Origin: Cerrena zonata
Taxonomy: Eukaryota > Basidiomycota > Agaricomycetes > Polyporales > Cerrenaceae
Assembly (NCBI GenBank): GCA_038087015.1
Contig: JASBNA010000112.1
Span: 1-64,000 of the forward strand
DNA length: 64,000 nucleotides
Direction of reading: 5' to 3'
Shown: positions 51,282 to 61,320 of the stretch, in pieces
Layout: each line of letters begins with the position of its first letter
Numbering within the stretch: the first letter of the stretch is position 1
Program-made: the position numbers and the translations under genes
The notes under the pieces: generated by a model
Seen by the model: only the letters and a program-made list of their open reading frames with translations
What the model was told of the DNA's origin: nothing
Database searches by the model: none

Positions 51282-54200
51282 TTATTTATTTAAGGTGTTC
51301 TTAATTGACTTTAATAGCTTATTGCTAGGGTCTAATAGTTTGATAAAACGACAGAGCTCGAAGCAGGAGTCCCATTTGGCTGAGTCGTCCAACATTTGAA
51401 TGATAGTTAGAATGATTTTCTCATCGTCGTTGTCTAGATCGTTATTAGAATCAAGTTCAAAATCGTCATCGAATTCTTTTTTAAAGTTTAAGTAGACAAT
51501 TAAGAAATTGTAACATAACTCAACATCTTGAGACTCAATCAACCTGTTCATGTACTCGACTGGAGATAAGTTCAATGTCTCGAAGAATTGGTGCCAATAT
51601 CCTACTTCAACTTTTCTCAAGCAGTTTATATAGATTGAATCCGATTTAACATCTTCAATTAAGTTCATGATTTTCTTCAAGTCTTCATCGATGGTTGAAT
51701 TGTCACTCATTTGGTCGAGTTTCTCATCAGTACTAGTCAATTGATTGAATAAAATCAATTCCAAACAGTATTTGAAATTTTGGAATTTCTCATACTTTGT
51801 AATTATTTTTTCATTAGATAATTGGGCGTTATATAAATCATATTCGATAAAATTATTAAGAATTAATTGATGATTTATATTATGTTTGAGATAAAAGACG
51901 TTGCTTTTCAAAATGGGAGAAACTTCAAGTCCAAGCAATTCAATAGATTCTGATATTTTATCATGGGTCAGATTATTCATAGATAATGGATAATTATTAT
52001 TGAATGTTTTAATATCAATTGGATCAATCACGTTCTTCTGTGCATTGATTCCTATTTGATCTGAATCGTCTAATCCATCATCATTATAGTTAGAATTATC
52101 AAATGCTGATTCTATCATATCGAATAAATTATAAATTAATAATGAATCTCCATTGAATAATGAGATAACAGTTGCGAAATTTTCTAAACTCTTAATTTGA
52201 AAGTATTCAACTGACTCTTGTATTTTGATCAAATCATACATATTATTGTTTGGTCTTAATAGATCTATTGGATTCTTATTATTACTCTTACTTTCGGAAG
52301 TATCTTCGACTTGAGTTTGATTTCTTAATAAATAAAAATCACCATTTCGTAATAGTAGCAAAAAGTGTTTACCTTCGATCATAGATACTTGTTGAATTAG
52401 ATTTAATTCTATTTTATGTTGAATACTTGACAAATGAATACGCTTATTGACACCAATGAAAATTCGATACTGTTTATTTGTCTTTGGATTGATTTTATCC
52501 TTTGATAACTCAACGATGATAATCTTCATATCATTCCCAATGATTGTCAAGTTTTTAACTTGATGATTTTTCGTTTCACTTAGTTCATGACTTAAGATCT
52601 GATTATTAAAGTTATGTCTCCAAATAATTAAATCACTATCAAAGATAAAATTTTTTGAACCCCCATGTCCATATTTTGATAAGGTAGTATCAAGGACAAT
52701 TAATTCATCGATTAGTATTTCTTCGTCTTTGACAAACCTGTTGATCAATATCAAATAATCATCATACCAGAAATGATCGATGATATTTAAAGTTTCCATA
52801 TAATAATCATGGAAATTAAACCATAGAACATGATTCAATTTAAACCCATCATTTGTAGGAGTTGAAACCGAAACATGATTTCCAAAACTCATACCTATTT
52901 GATTAAATTTATTATAAGATATTTTGAAGTTACCATTTAAATTTTTCAATTGATCATCATTTTTGGATCCATTCAAAAACTCAATGTTTGTTAATATTTT
53001 TTTAAGACTAGAGGAGATCGGGAATCGGTTCATATTATCATCTAGACTTGGTTGACTTATATAGTCTTTATTATATAGTAAGACATTTTGATTTCCAAAT
53101 CCATTAGACTTAAGTAAATTGATAAGGTATAAAGAAGTTTGATCCCTATTAAGTATATACAATTGTAAAGAATTAGGAGATATTAATATTTTTGAAGCTT
53201 TTAGGAAATCAAGGGCATCATTTTCATGATCAGTCAATTCATTCAAGATGTTGAAAGAATCAAAGGATGAGTTACCAAATTTTGAATAAATGTTCCAAAA
53301 CCCATTTAAGGGTATTAATGAAAATGAGATATTCTCCACAGGGAGACCATTTAATATCTAAATGCCAGCAATTTTTCGAATCATGAATAATTTTTTGAAA
53401 TTTGAAATGACGAATTTTGTTTAAGGTTTCTAATTTAAATAATTGACAAGATGAATTGAATTGAATTAGAATTAAAGGTAACTGAGGGTTGAAAATGATA
53501 TTACAAAAATCGAAGTCATTCGTCAAAGTGAATAAGTGTTCACCTAAGATCAGAGGTTTTGAATCAAGGGTTGATTCAATATTCCCAAACCAAACTTCAT
53601 TCCATTGATTAATTAAAATAAAATAATTATGAAACACGTTGTAGTTGAAACGATTTAATTTGCCAGTCCTGGCCAAACCATTCCAATTCTTTCAAGTTCC
53701 AGACCTGATTATGAAAGGTATTCAAGTTTATAATTTGAAATTCAAAGTTATTTAGTATGATTAAGTTATGAGAATTTGATCTTACCCAAAATTTGTCTAT
53801 ACCGATACTAATTTTCAAAACTTTAAAGATTGAAAGCTTTACATAAGGGAGGTTATCACCGGGTTTATCTTCTATTGGCCCATTATTAAAATGTTCGATA
53901 TTTTCCAAATTGACGTGATTTTCATTCCCCAGCATGATTGTTTTCGTAGCAGACTTGATTAGATTGGTCAAGCTAAACAGCGAGCTAGGTATCAGACAAG
54001 GGTAAGGAATTTTGTAACAATTCACCATTTGATTTATTATAAACTTCAAATAAGGATTTATTGTAATTGATAAAGACTTGATAAATGATCAAGTAATTCA
54101 GATCGGTTTGAATGAAAAGATTAATGGTCAGGACTTTCACCAATTGAGCGGTATCCACCGAGACATGTTTCACCTTGATATCAAGGTTATACCCCTGATT

Positions 54201-54392
54201 GTTCAAAGAAGTTTCCAGCCGGTTATGACAAGTTAAAGGTAATAAAGTAGATTGATGATAGATCAAAACAGAAGTCTTTGTCAAGGCAATCACCAAGGGA
54301 GTATGCGGAGCATGAATTAGTTTGATGACCGGTTCTTCATCGTTCAACGGTATTGGAACTTCACTCACCGGGGCCGACTCTACCCAAACCAT
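51282..54392 (-). CDS. RIC1: Ric1, subunit of the Ypt6/Rab6 exchange factor (frame broken three times)
   Basis: About 1035 aa over four frame segments; start ATG 54392 (MVWVESAPVSEVPIPLND). With Rgp1, Ric1 activates the Golgi Rab Ypt6 for endosome-to-Golgi traffic. The N-terminal part has beta-propeller-like repeats including IKWSPCGEYLIFIN joined to NGFWNIYSKFGN. The C-terminal RIC1 domain ends CFELCRFIKLLDPSNKLLKS. The breaks are all +1, at or near homopolymer runs at 54010-54013, 53654-53656 and 53305-53307. The last is fixed by the conserved WNIYSKFG; for the first two the exact position is ambiguous over 10-15 codons. Confidence 0.8.
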
Positions 54393-54654
54393 AATGACAA
54401 AGATCAATATCTATCAATAACAAGTTGTCTTTAACCGCCCGCCGAAAAAAAGTTAGCGCTCCCCAAAATATAAGCGCTCCCCAAAAATACAAACCAAAAC
54501 ATCAAAATACAATTACAAACACTTGATAAACGTGATTTATTTATACATTAGATAAAAAGAGGTTGATATGGGAAATATATAATTAAACCTTTAAAGAAAA
54601 ACCTATAAAAGGATGAATTAATATATGATTGAAATGAAAAGAAAAATAACTTTC

Positions 54655-55378
54655 TTAACGGTAAGATTTTTGGAATCTGGCTCTGGCACCACGACCACCG
54701 AATTTCTTTGGTTCCATTCTTCTTGAATCAGCAACTAATAAGGTCTTGTCGTAAGCAGCAAAAACTTTCTTTAATTCGTTTTTAGAAGCTTCGTCAACGA
54801 ATTTTTGGTGGTAAGCAATTAAACCTTTAGCAATGGCTTGTCTAATGGCGTAAACTTGGGAAACGTGACCACCACCGGTAACTTTAACTCTAATGTCAAT
54901 GTTTTGGAATTTATCTAAACCAACTAAAGTTAATGGTTCGTAAACTTTGAAACGTAAAATTTCTGGTTCAACCAAGGTGATTGGAGAACCGTTAACTTTA
55001 ATTAAACCTTTACCGGCCTTGACATGGGCAACGGCAGTGGCAGTCTTCTTTTTACCAAAAGTCTATATTAAATGGTTAGTATTTGATCTAAAAGTGATCC
55101 GAATCGGCATCCAAGTCTTGCTTCATATCGCCCTGCTGCCCCCGGCTAATCATTCAATCCCCTATTCTATCTTCTTCAATGTTCATCTATTCAATACTTC
55201 ATATTCAAAACACATTCAAACTATTCAAACTATTCAAAAATCGGCATAAACAGTACCCATCTTCAAACGACTGATTTCAAGCAGACATCAAAGCACGATT
55301 CAGTATTCACGACTCGCATTCACGACTCGTATTCACGACTCAGTAATTATTACATACTTGGACAGATGGAGTGGACAT
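54655..55378 (-). CDS. RPS16: 40S ribosomal protein S16 (uS9), one intron
   Basis: Exon 1 is 55358-55378 (MSTPSVQ). The intron is 55063-55357 (295 nt) with donor GTATGT, branch site TACTAAC at 55075-55081 and acceptor ATATAG 12 nt on. Exon 2 is 54655-55062, continuing [19 protein letters not shown] and ending in the family's universal C-terminus RARFQKSYR, whose final residues contact P-site tRNA. The product is 142 aa (yeast Rps16 is 143). I see no snoRNA in the intron, although it holds a triple CTATTCAAA-like repeat. Head-to-head with RPL13. Confidence 0.95.
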
Positions 55379-55894
55379 GTTGTTTGGTTGACTATAGTAA
55401 AAAGATTAGAAGTAGCTAACTTTTTTCAAAAATTTTTTTTTTTCAATACTAGAATTGTGAAGGAGAAAAAAAAAAGAGTGAGAAAACTACTCAGTAAAGC
55501 GTCCTGCCGGTCACGTGAACACAGGCCAAACCCGCACTGCACACACCGCCGCCCGCGATGCCGTTGCCAGCACTGAGGTTCCCGCGAGCCGCGCACGCCC
55601 CTCCCGGCCTTTTTGTTTGTTAGTGCGGTGCTGTACGCGCGCGTGCCCAGATGTGCAGCACTGCGGAAGGGCCGTGTCACGTGCCGTGTGACCACGGTTT
55701 TTATGTACAGTACCCGCGCTTTTCAAACTGAAAAATTTTTCTTTTTCGCATTTGTATGGTGAAAAAAGTGAGGGAATGAGTGTTGATGCCTGAGTGGGAA
55801 GGGAAAAAAAAAAAAACTTACCCTTGGATATAATTCTCTTTTATTTGAACCTTTTATTACATCTTCTTAAAGTTCATCCTTTAATTTAGTAACA
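55379..55894. promoter_or_regulatory. Divergent RPS16/RPL13 promoter with two CACGTG sites
   Basis: About 515 bp. TCACGTGA is at 55511-55518 and CACGTG at 55678-55683, flanking a markedly GC-rich block (about 55500-55700) in an AT-rich genome. In Candida albicans, ribosomal-protein promoters use Cbf1 (CACGTG) with Tbf1, so these are probable shared control sites for the pair. Confidence 0.6.
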
Positions 55895-56503
55895 ATGGCT
55901 ATCTCTAAGAACTTACCATTATTGAAGAATCACTTCAGAAAACACTGGCAAGAACGTGTTAAGGTCCACTTAGACCAAGCTGGTAAAAAAGCTTCAAGAA
56001 GACAACATAGAGCATCTAAAGCTGCTTCTATTGCCCCAAGACCATTAGATGCTTTAAGACCAGTTGTTAGAGCTCCAACTATCAAATATAACAGAAAAGT
56101 TAGAGCTGGTAGAGGTTTCACTTTAGCTGAATTAAAAGCTGTTGGATACTCTGCTAAATACGCTAGAACCATTGGTATTGCTGTTGATCACAGAAGACAA
56201 AACAAAGCTCAAGAAACTTTTGATGCTAATGTTGCTAGATTACAAGAATACAAATCTAAATTAGTTGTCTTTGACAGAAAGACCAAGGCTTCTGAAGCTG
56301 CTACTTTTGAACAAGTTTCTACTCCAGCTGTTTTCCCAGTTGTTCAAGCTCAACCAGAATCTGCTCCAAGAGCCGTTGAAGTTCCAGAACAAACTGCTTT
56401 CAGAACTTTAAGATTAGCTAAATCTGATAAAAAATACAAAGGTATCAGAGAAAAACGTGCTAAAGAAAAGGCTGAAGCTGAAGCTGACAAGAAGAAGAAA
56501 TAA
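55895..56503 (+). CDS. RPL13: 60S ribosomal protein L13 (eL13)
   Basis: 202 aa, full length for eL13. It begins [20 protein letters not shown] and contains [40 protein letters not shown] and the conserved [10 protein letters not shown] helix. The C-terminus is Lys-rich (EADKKKK). Structural protein of the large subunit. The frame is uninterrupted from the ATG, so unlike Saccharomyces no intron near the start codon is needed. Codon use is strongly biased, as for highly expressed genes. Confidence 0.95.
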   Translation: MAISKNLPLLKNHFRKHWQERVKVHLDQAGKKASRRQHRASKAASIAPRPLDALRPVVRAPTIKYNRKVRAGRGFTLAELKAVGYSAKYARTIGIAVDHRRQNKAQETFDANVARLQEYKSKLVVFDRKTKASEAATFEQVSTPAVFPVVQAQPESAPRAVEVPEQTAFRTLRLAKSDKKYKGIREKRAKEKAEAEADKKKK

Positions 56504-56842
56504 TCTAGTTAGTTTCATTATATCAACTCCACTTTTAATAAACATAAAATCAAAAATTTATAATACATTTTTAATTATTTAGTCATTCATTGTAAAATTT
56601 GAATTGAAAAGTGTTTCTCATCTGTTATATATTGTATCTATCTAGGTCTAATCAATTTGTACATGTATTAATTATTGTAGTAACTACCTTAATGTAGTAT
56701 ATAATGTAGTAATTTTTTACAATTAAAATAATGTTTTGCTTTTTATTTAATTGATTATATAAACTAAAGTATACAAATAAAAGAAAATGATCTCATTAAA
56801 ATTCTCCTAATTAGTTATTACATATATATTAGAATATTAAAT
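56504..56842. other. Convergent 3' intergenic region (RPL13 / RPP1)
   Basis: About 340 bp, extremely AT-rich, with TAGT-rich sequence near 56680-56715. Terminators of two highly expressed genes are expected here; nothing else is seen. Confidence 0.5.
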
Positions 56843-57170
56843 CTAATCAAATAAACCGAAACCCATATCATCATCGGATTCTTCTTTAGCTTCTTCTTCT
56901 TTCTTTTCTTCAGCGGCACCAGCATCACCTTCAGCGGCAGCAGCACCACCAGCGGCAGCAGCAGCACCAGGCAGCTGGAGCAGCAGAGATGTTGAAGAAT
57001 AATTCTTTCAAATCTTTACCTTCTAAAGCTTTAGCATAGATATCAGTCCAGATAGATTCAACTTCAACATTAGCTTTAGCAGTTAATTGAGCTAATTTTT
57101 CAGCACTGATTTCAATATCAGAATCAGCCAAGATTAAGGCAGCGTAGGATAAGGAGGTTTCAATAGACAT
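56843..57170 (-). CDS. RPP1: Acidic ribosomal stalk protein P1 (frame broken once)
   Basis: About 108 aa once the frame is restored. The N-terminal dimerisation domain is [20 protein letters not shown] onward, then an Ala/Gly hinge and the universal stalk tail ending [12 protein letters not shown] (stop TAG at 56843-56845). It recruits translation GTPases to the ribosome. As given, the frame shifts +1 in the Ala/Gly hinge at GCC-TGG (GG at 56970-56971 on the plus strand), turning Ala-Gly codons into a Trp/Cys run that stops at 56931. Removing one base restores AAGAAAAAGG. The CACGTG at 57418 is a likely Cbf1 site. Confidence 0.9.
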
Positions 57171-57993
57171 CTTTCAATATACTTGGGTAGGAACTAGAGA
57201 TAATCAATTTAAGCTTTTTACTAAATTGCAGACTATTTCTTAGTTTTGACTTAGTGTAGAGTAAAACTGAAGTAAGTAACTCTTGAATTTTCAAAAGTTT
57301 TTTTTCCTTCCTTGACGGAGTCTGAGTTTGCAATGCTTTTTTTTTTTTTTTTCATGGCTAGTAGAATAATGGGGTACGGGTGCGCAGAGCGCAGGAGCCT
57401 AGGTCTGGTGCCCTAGTCACGTGGACACTCAAAATGGTTGCAAATACCATTTTCGTCTCCGTATATAGTGATGGAACAGTGTAAGATGGCCGAGGACCTG
57501 CTGAAGGGCAGCTTATGAGTGTTCACGAAACGAGCACCACTACCAAGGGAGTGACTAAGACTGTCGAGACTTTGATTATTACTCAAGCACTTTCATAAAC
57601 ACTCAGATCAACCCTTCGTACGAGACTCTGGTCAAAGCTTCAAGTAGACTCTGAACAACGTTTCGATTAAGACTTTAGTTGAGGGCTTTTGTAAGATGAT
57701 GGTTTGATAGAGTATAGTTGTGAGTGTTCTAATCAGAATCCGTTGGTAAAGGTGATGTTGTTCACATGTTTGCTCAGAATTTGTAGAATCCAGAACAAAA
57801 ATATCTAGAAATCAACACCAACATAAATGATTATCTAATACAATCCCTACATTTGATGGAGTATAACTTTAGCAAAATAGATGATTATTTGATGTTTATG
57901 GGTATACCCAGGCAAGCGACGAAACTAGGAGTGGGCAATTTTTTTGCAGCCGAAAAAGTGAGTAAAAATTAAATTAACTATACACCAGGTTGT
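57171..57993. other. RPP1 promoter and HOL1-like 3' flank
   Basis: About 820 bp. The proximal part has a T16-type tract at about 57338-57353 and GTCACGTGG (CACGTG at 57418-57423) next to CCCTAG. The distal part holds loosely repeated GACT-rich sequence (about 57550-57680) with no coding potential that I can support. Confidence 0.5.
57418..57423. promoter_or_regulatory. CACGTG (Cbf1-type) site in the RPP1 promoter
   Basis: E-box core 248 bp upstream of the RPP1 ATG, immediately beside CCCTAG. The same core occurs twice in the RPS16/RPL13 promoter, consistent with a ribosomal-protein regulon site. Confidence 0.5.
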
Positions 57994-59706
57994 TTAAAAC
58001 CCATCTCTAACATTTATATAATCAACGTACCAAGCCTTGGTATATTTCCTGATTCTTTTACCATGGATAATCAAAGGTAAAGCACACATCATAAGAAGAA
58101 ACTCAAGTACACCTAAAATGATAAAAATATTTGTATTAGACATTTTATCTAACCATAAACTACAAGTGAAGGTAAAAACACAACTCATGTAATTATTAAT
58201 GATTGAAACCCCACACATCATTTCAATAATCATTTCAGGGTAAGCGTCCATTAGATAAGCAAGTCCTACATCCCCCAGGCAAGCAAAACCATAACCAATC
58301 AAACCAAGAGCAAAATAAGTAACTCTCCAATTCCATAATTTATCGGTTGAAACTGCGAAAAGAATGAAGCCAAGCGGAGCCAAAATACCTGGAACGAATA
58401 AAAAGTATAGTCTAAACTCTGCTTCCATAACCCCATTATTTCTTTTTGCCATCCAAACTGTAAACCAATCACTTAAAGGCCCAGCATACATACAACCAAT
58501 GATAGCACCAATGACACAAGGCATGTTCATCATTGCCACTCTATTAGTGCTATAATTGAAAGGAGCATTATAATATTGATCATCTTCCACCGTTAAATAA
58601 AAGGTAAGAAGGGAGTCTTGCATACCCCAAAGTAACCCCCCATAAATTACTGGGATGAAAAGGAAAACTTTAGTCATTAATTTTAATTGGGTTAAGTATT
58701 GTTTGAAACCAGTTCCTTTTAGGTTTGGATTTTTGGTGATTGGTTTAATTTGTTGTAAATAAGATTTTTTCAGTTCATTATAACCAGTATCTGAATTTAA
58801 AGAAGAGTGTTGTACGTTAATAACCTGATCAATTTTTTCATTTTTATTACCAAGTAATTTTTTAATGAATTTTTTTTCATCAACATCATCAAGATGATCA
58901 TGGCTTCTTACAGAATTGATAACCCCCGAGAATTTATGTCTATCGAATCTAGTTTCATGTAAACCAAAGATGATTGTAATGAGGAGCCCAGTAGCGATGA
59001 AGACCCCAAGCCAACCCACCCATCTAAACCCCATGGATTCTACAATAAACCCAGCAATCAAGGGACCTAAATAAGTCCCCACCGAGGTGGCCAACATATA
59101 AAGGGTTAAAGTAGAACCTAATTGATGTTGGAAGAATAGAGCACTTATACTTTGTTGAACATGAGCTTCAGCACAAGCTTCACTCCAACCGACAAAAAAT
59201 TGATTGATAATTGCATCGGCGGTATTCTTCTGTAAAGCAAAATAAAGTGATCCCATTAAGCCAACAAAAATACAGATTATATAACTTATTTTATGACCGT
59301 ATAGATTTGCGAATGGAGCCATTAAAAAGGTACCTGTCCCAATGGCAATGAAAAGCACTCCAGCACCAGTATTCATTGAAGCATAACTGATACCATATAA
59401 TTCATTAAGAGAATCTTCCGTGGAACCAGCATCGTTTGAAACCCCAGCAGTAAATCCAGTAATCACCAATAAGATGATTAAATTCCAAATTTTTTTACCA
59501 AAAGACCAATTTAGTGGATCGTTTGGAGAATCCGTTGGCTGAGGAACAAGAATAATATTATCGTGAGTTTTCAACCCAGAAGCAGTAATCTGATTTGAAT
59601 TTGGATCATTTTCATTATCCGAATACGAATCTTTTGCTTCGGTTGAATAGATATTGATAGTACCGGGAATGAATGAATCATTCGATAGAGTTTTTTCCAA
59701 CTTCAT
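57994..59706 (-). CDS. HOL1: MFS transporter, Hol1-like (DHA1 family)
   Basis: 570 aa from ATG 59706 (the frame's upstream GTG is ignored). It resembles budding-yeast Hol1 along its length: PGTINIYS at the N-terminus, VPQPTDSPNDPLNWSFGKK before the first membrane helix, SNDAGSTEDSLNELYGISYA, GWSEACAEAHVQQSISALFF, FNYSTNRVAMMNMPCVIGAI and a C-terminus ending INVRDGF. About 12 membrane segments with a central hydrophilic loop (about residues 255-330). Hol1 is a plasma-membrane high-affinity polyamine transporter in Saccharomyces; CUG-clade yeasts have several paralogues, so the substrate is uncertain. Two tiny ATG-stop frames precede the start. Confidence 0.85.
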   Translation of the reverse strand: MKLEKTLSNDSFIPGTINIYSTEAKDSYSDNENDPNSNQITASGLKTHDNIILVPQPTDSPNDPLNWSFGKKIWNLIILLVITGFTAGVSNDAGSTEDSLNELYGISYASMNTGAGVLFIAIGTGTFLMAPFANLYGHKISYIICIFVGLMGSLYFALQKNTADAIINQFFVGWSEACAEAHVQQSISALFFQHQLGSTLTLYMLATSVGTYLGPLIAGFIVESMGFRWVGWLGVFIATGLLITIIFGLHETRFDRHKFSGVINSVRSHDHLDDVDEKKFIKKLLGNKNEKIDQVINVQHSSLNSDTGYNELKKSYLQQIKPITKNPNLKGTGFKQYLTQLKLMTKVFLFIPVIYGGLLWGMQDSLLTFYLTVEDDQYYNAPFNYSTNRVAMMNMPCVIGAIIGCMYAGPLSDWFTVWMAKRNNGVMEAEFRLYFLFVPGILAPLGFILFAVSTDKLWNWRVTYFALGLIGYGFACLGDVGLAYLMDAYPEMIIEMMCGVSIINNYMSCVFTFTCSLWLDKMSNTNIFIILGVLEFLLMMCALPLIIHGKRIRKYTKAWYVDYINVRDGF

Positions 59707-59711
59707 CACGT

Positions 59712-59746
59712 CTACATACCATACATCCTACACTTTCTATTTACAT
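59712..59746 (-). promoter_or_regulatory. Two minimal upstream ORFs before HOL1-like
   Basis: On the minus strand, ATG-TAA occurs at 59746-59741 and a five-codon frame (Met-Tyr-Gly-Met-stop) at 59726-59712, ending 5 nt before the main ATG at 59706. A TATATATA element at 59760-59767 lies so close that these frames may or may not be in the mRNA. Confidence 0.35.
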
Positions 59747-60164
59747 CTATGTTTGAGCGTATATATACTCAAATCCAGTTATTAAAGCAAGATCAAGATA
59801 AGCACATCGTTATCAAGTGTCGAACTTCCAAATGGGGCAAAGCTGCAAAAGTGTCAACCAAACCTGCAACCCAAATTCCGTCCCGGCCAACCTGCAGTAT
59901 AGAGCCGCAAAGCTGCAAAGGCGAACCAGAACACCTCTTGCGGGAACCAGCAGCTGAAAAGTCGGTATTTATATTTTTTTTTCACATATATGGATCGGGA
60001 GTAAGGCACCGATGCTGCAAAATCAAACAAAAAATAACCAAGGAGACACCTGCGCAATAATATGGCAGCCTTGCTCCAATGCATCTCGTTTGCAGCTCAA
60101 AAAGAGGTTGTGAATTGTTCATGACTATCACCGTGCTTGAGCTTGCGCTGTCACGGTATTTCTG

Positions 60165-60375
60165 TCGTTTCATTCATTCCTTCAGTCGTTTCATTCATTT
60201 CCTCGGTCGTCACTCATTCATTTCTTTACTTCAGTTGTTCCATACTTCAGTTGTTCCATACTTCAGTTGATTCCTTTCACACTTCAGTCGTTCCATACTT
60301 CAGTTGATTCCTTCCACACTTCAGTCGTTCCATACTTCGGTCGATTTCTTCATTTCTTCAGTCGTCACTCATTCC
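60165..60375. repeat. Degenerate tandem array of a CTTCAGT(T/C)GTTCCAT-type unit
   Basis: Many copies of a roughly 15-18 bp unit around CTTCAGTYG followed by TTCCATA, TTCATT or ATTCCTT. Within it is a higher-order 37-bp unit, repeated twice with one mismatch at about 60262-60335. The sequence is pyrimidine-rich on the plus strand. Confidence 0.8.
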
Positions 60376-61001
60376 ATATTCCCGTCTCCGTCTACTACGT
60401 CTCCAGCCTATTTTCGACCAGTTCACAAATGAAATTTCCTTGTTTACTTGTATCCTCTGGAGATATTTATAAAGGAGGGGAGGGAGGTACGGGGCTGTTG
60501 CGAGCGCGTGCCTGCCGTATTCGGAATTCCCCTAAGCATTCCCTAAGCACTCCCTAATCCTCATCCTCAGAACGCTAACAATGGCTGTAACCTCAATGAT
60601 GAGTGATACAAAACTCCCCCTGGCTTGTCTGAGGGTACACCAGTGTGGGGAATAGCCAACCATACTTGGTCTCGCACCAAGCGATGGATCCTTGACCAAC
60701 AAGAATACCTGGTGACATTAAGAAAAATAGAAATTCTTATCAATGTTTATAATCATGAATACTGTACCTTCTTTAAATGGACTCATCGAAGAAAAAGAAA
60801 GTGTACTAAGAATTGCCCTCCCCACTAGGGTGCTTTGATTGTTCAAAGGCTCAATTCCTAGTTACCAATTTCAGAGATGTTATTCCTGTTTCAATCTTGT
60901 ATCGAACTACTTGGTAACTCCCATTCTTCTGCGAATAATAGAGTGCTGGGTCCCACCCCAATTATAAACACATGTCTGCTACAATACGTATTGCCATATA
61001 T

Positions 61002-61005
<4 letters not shown>

Positions 61006-61035
<30 letters not shown>
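61006..61035. repeat. (AT)15 microsatellite
   Basis: Thirty bases of perfect AT dinucleotide repeat, 285 bp upstream of the EXG1 ATG. Confidence 0.9.
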
Positions 61036-61040
<5 letters not shown>

Positions 61041-61320
61041 TAAACATGTAGAAGTTCAAGCCGGACACAAATAAACCATCCCTTCTTTTTTACTTTGTTG
61101 AGAAACAGAAGAAAAAAATTACACAAATACACCAAAACATTGGTTACGCCCTTTATCCAGTGCACCCTTTTTGCTCTTGCAATTGAAATTCTAGTTTCGC
61201 ATCAATCAGTACAATAAAGTATTTATATATATACATATATATATTAACACATATAACCTATATATATATAGATTTGGCAAACTGGTTGGTATTTTTTTAT
61301 TTTTTTCCCATTAAACCATC

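Larger units (their letters stand above)
59768..61320. other. 1.55-kb gene-free region between HOL1-like and EXG1
   Basis: Long divergent intergenic region. It contains a degenerate CTTCAGT(T/C)GTTCCAT array, an (AT)15 microsatellite and a second TA-rich block at about 61222-61271 close to the EXG1 start. ORFs such as 60625-60828 show no recognisable product. No tRNA was found. Confidence 0.5.

Noticed and set aside
17600..57000. Programmed +1 ribosomal frameshifting at stop codons (Euplotes-like) as the main explanation for broken genes
   Set aside because: In any +1-broken gene a shift at the stop is always formally possible. Where homology fixes the site, several breaks (second TUF1, second and third RPO41, third RIC1, RPP1) are not at stops, and no common slippery heptamer is seen. 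Homopolymer over-length explains all twelve.
59768..60100. Possible tRNA or small RNA genes in intergenic regions
   Set aside because: I searched by eye for box B-like GTTCRANYC and cloverleaf pairing in all larger gaps and found none convincing. A covariance-model search would be decisive.
60165..60375. CRISPR-like array
   Set aside because: Repeats are degenerate, without regular unique spacers, and the organism is a eukaryote.
60625..60828. 67-codon ORF upstream of EXG1
   Set aside because: No domain or similarity recognised, isolated in a repeat-bearing intergenic region; probably chance.
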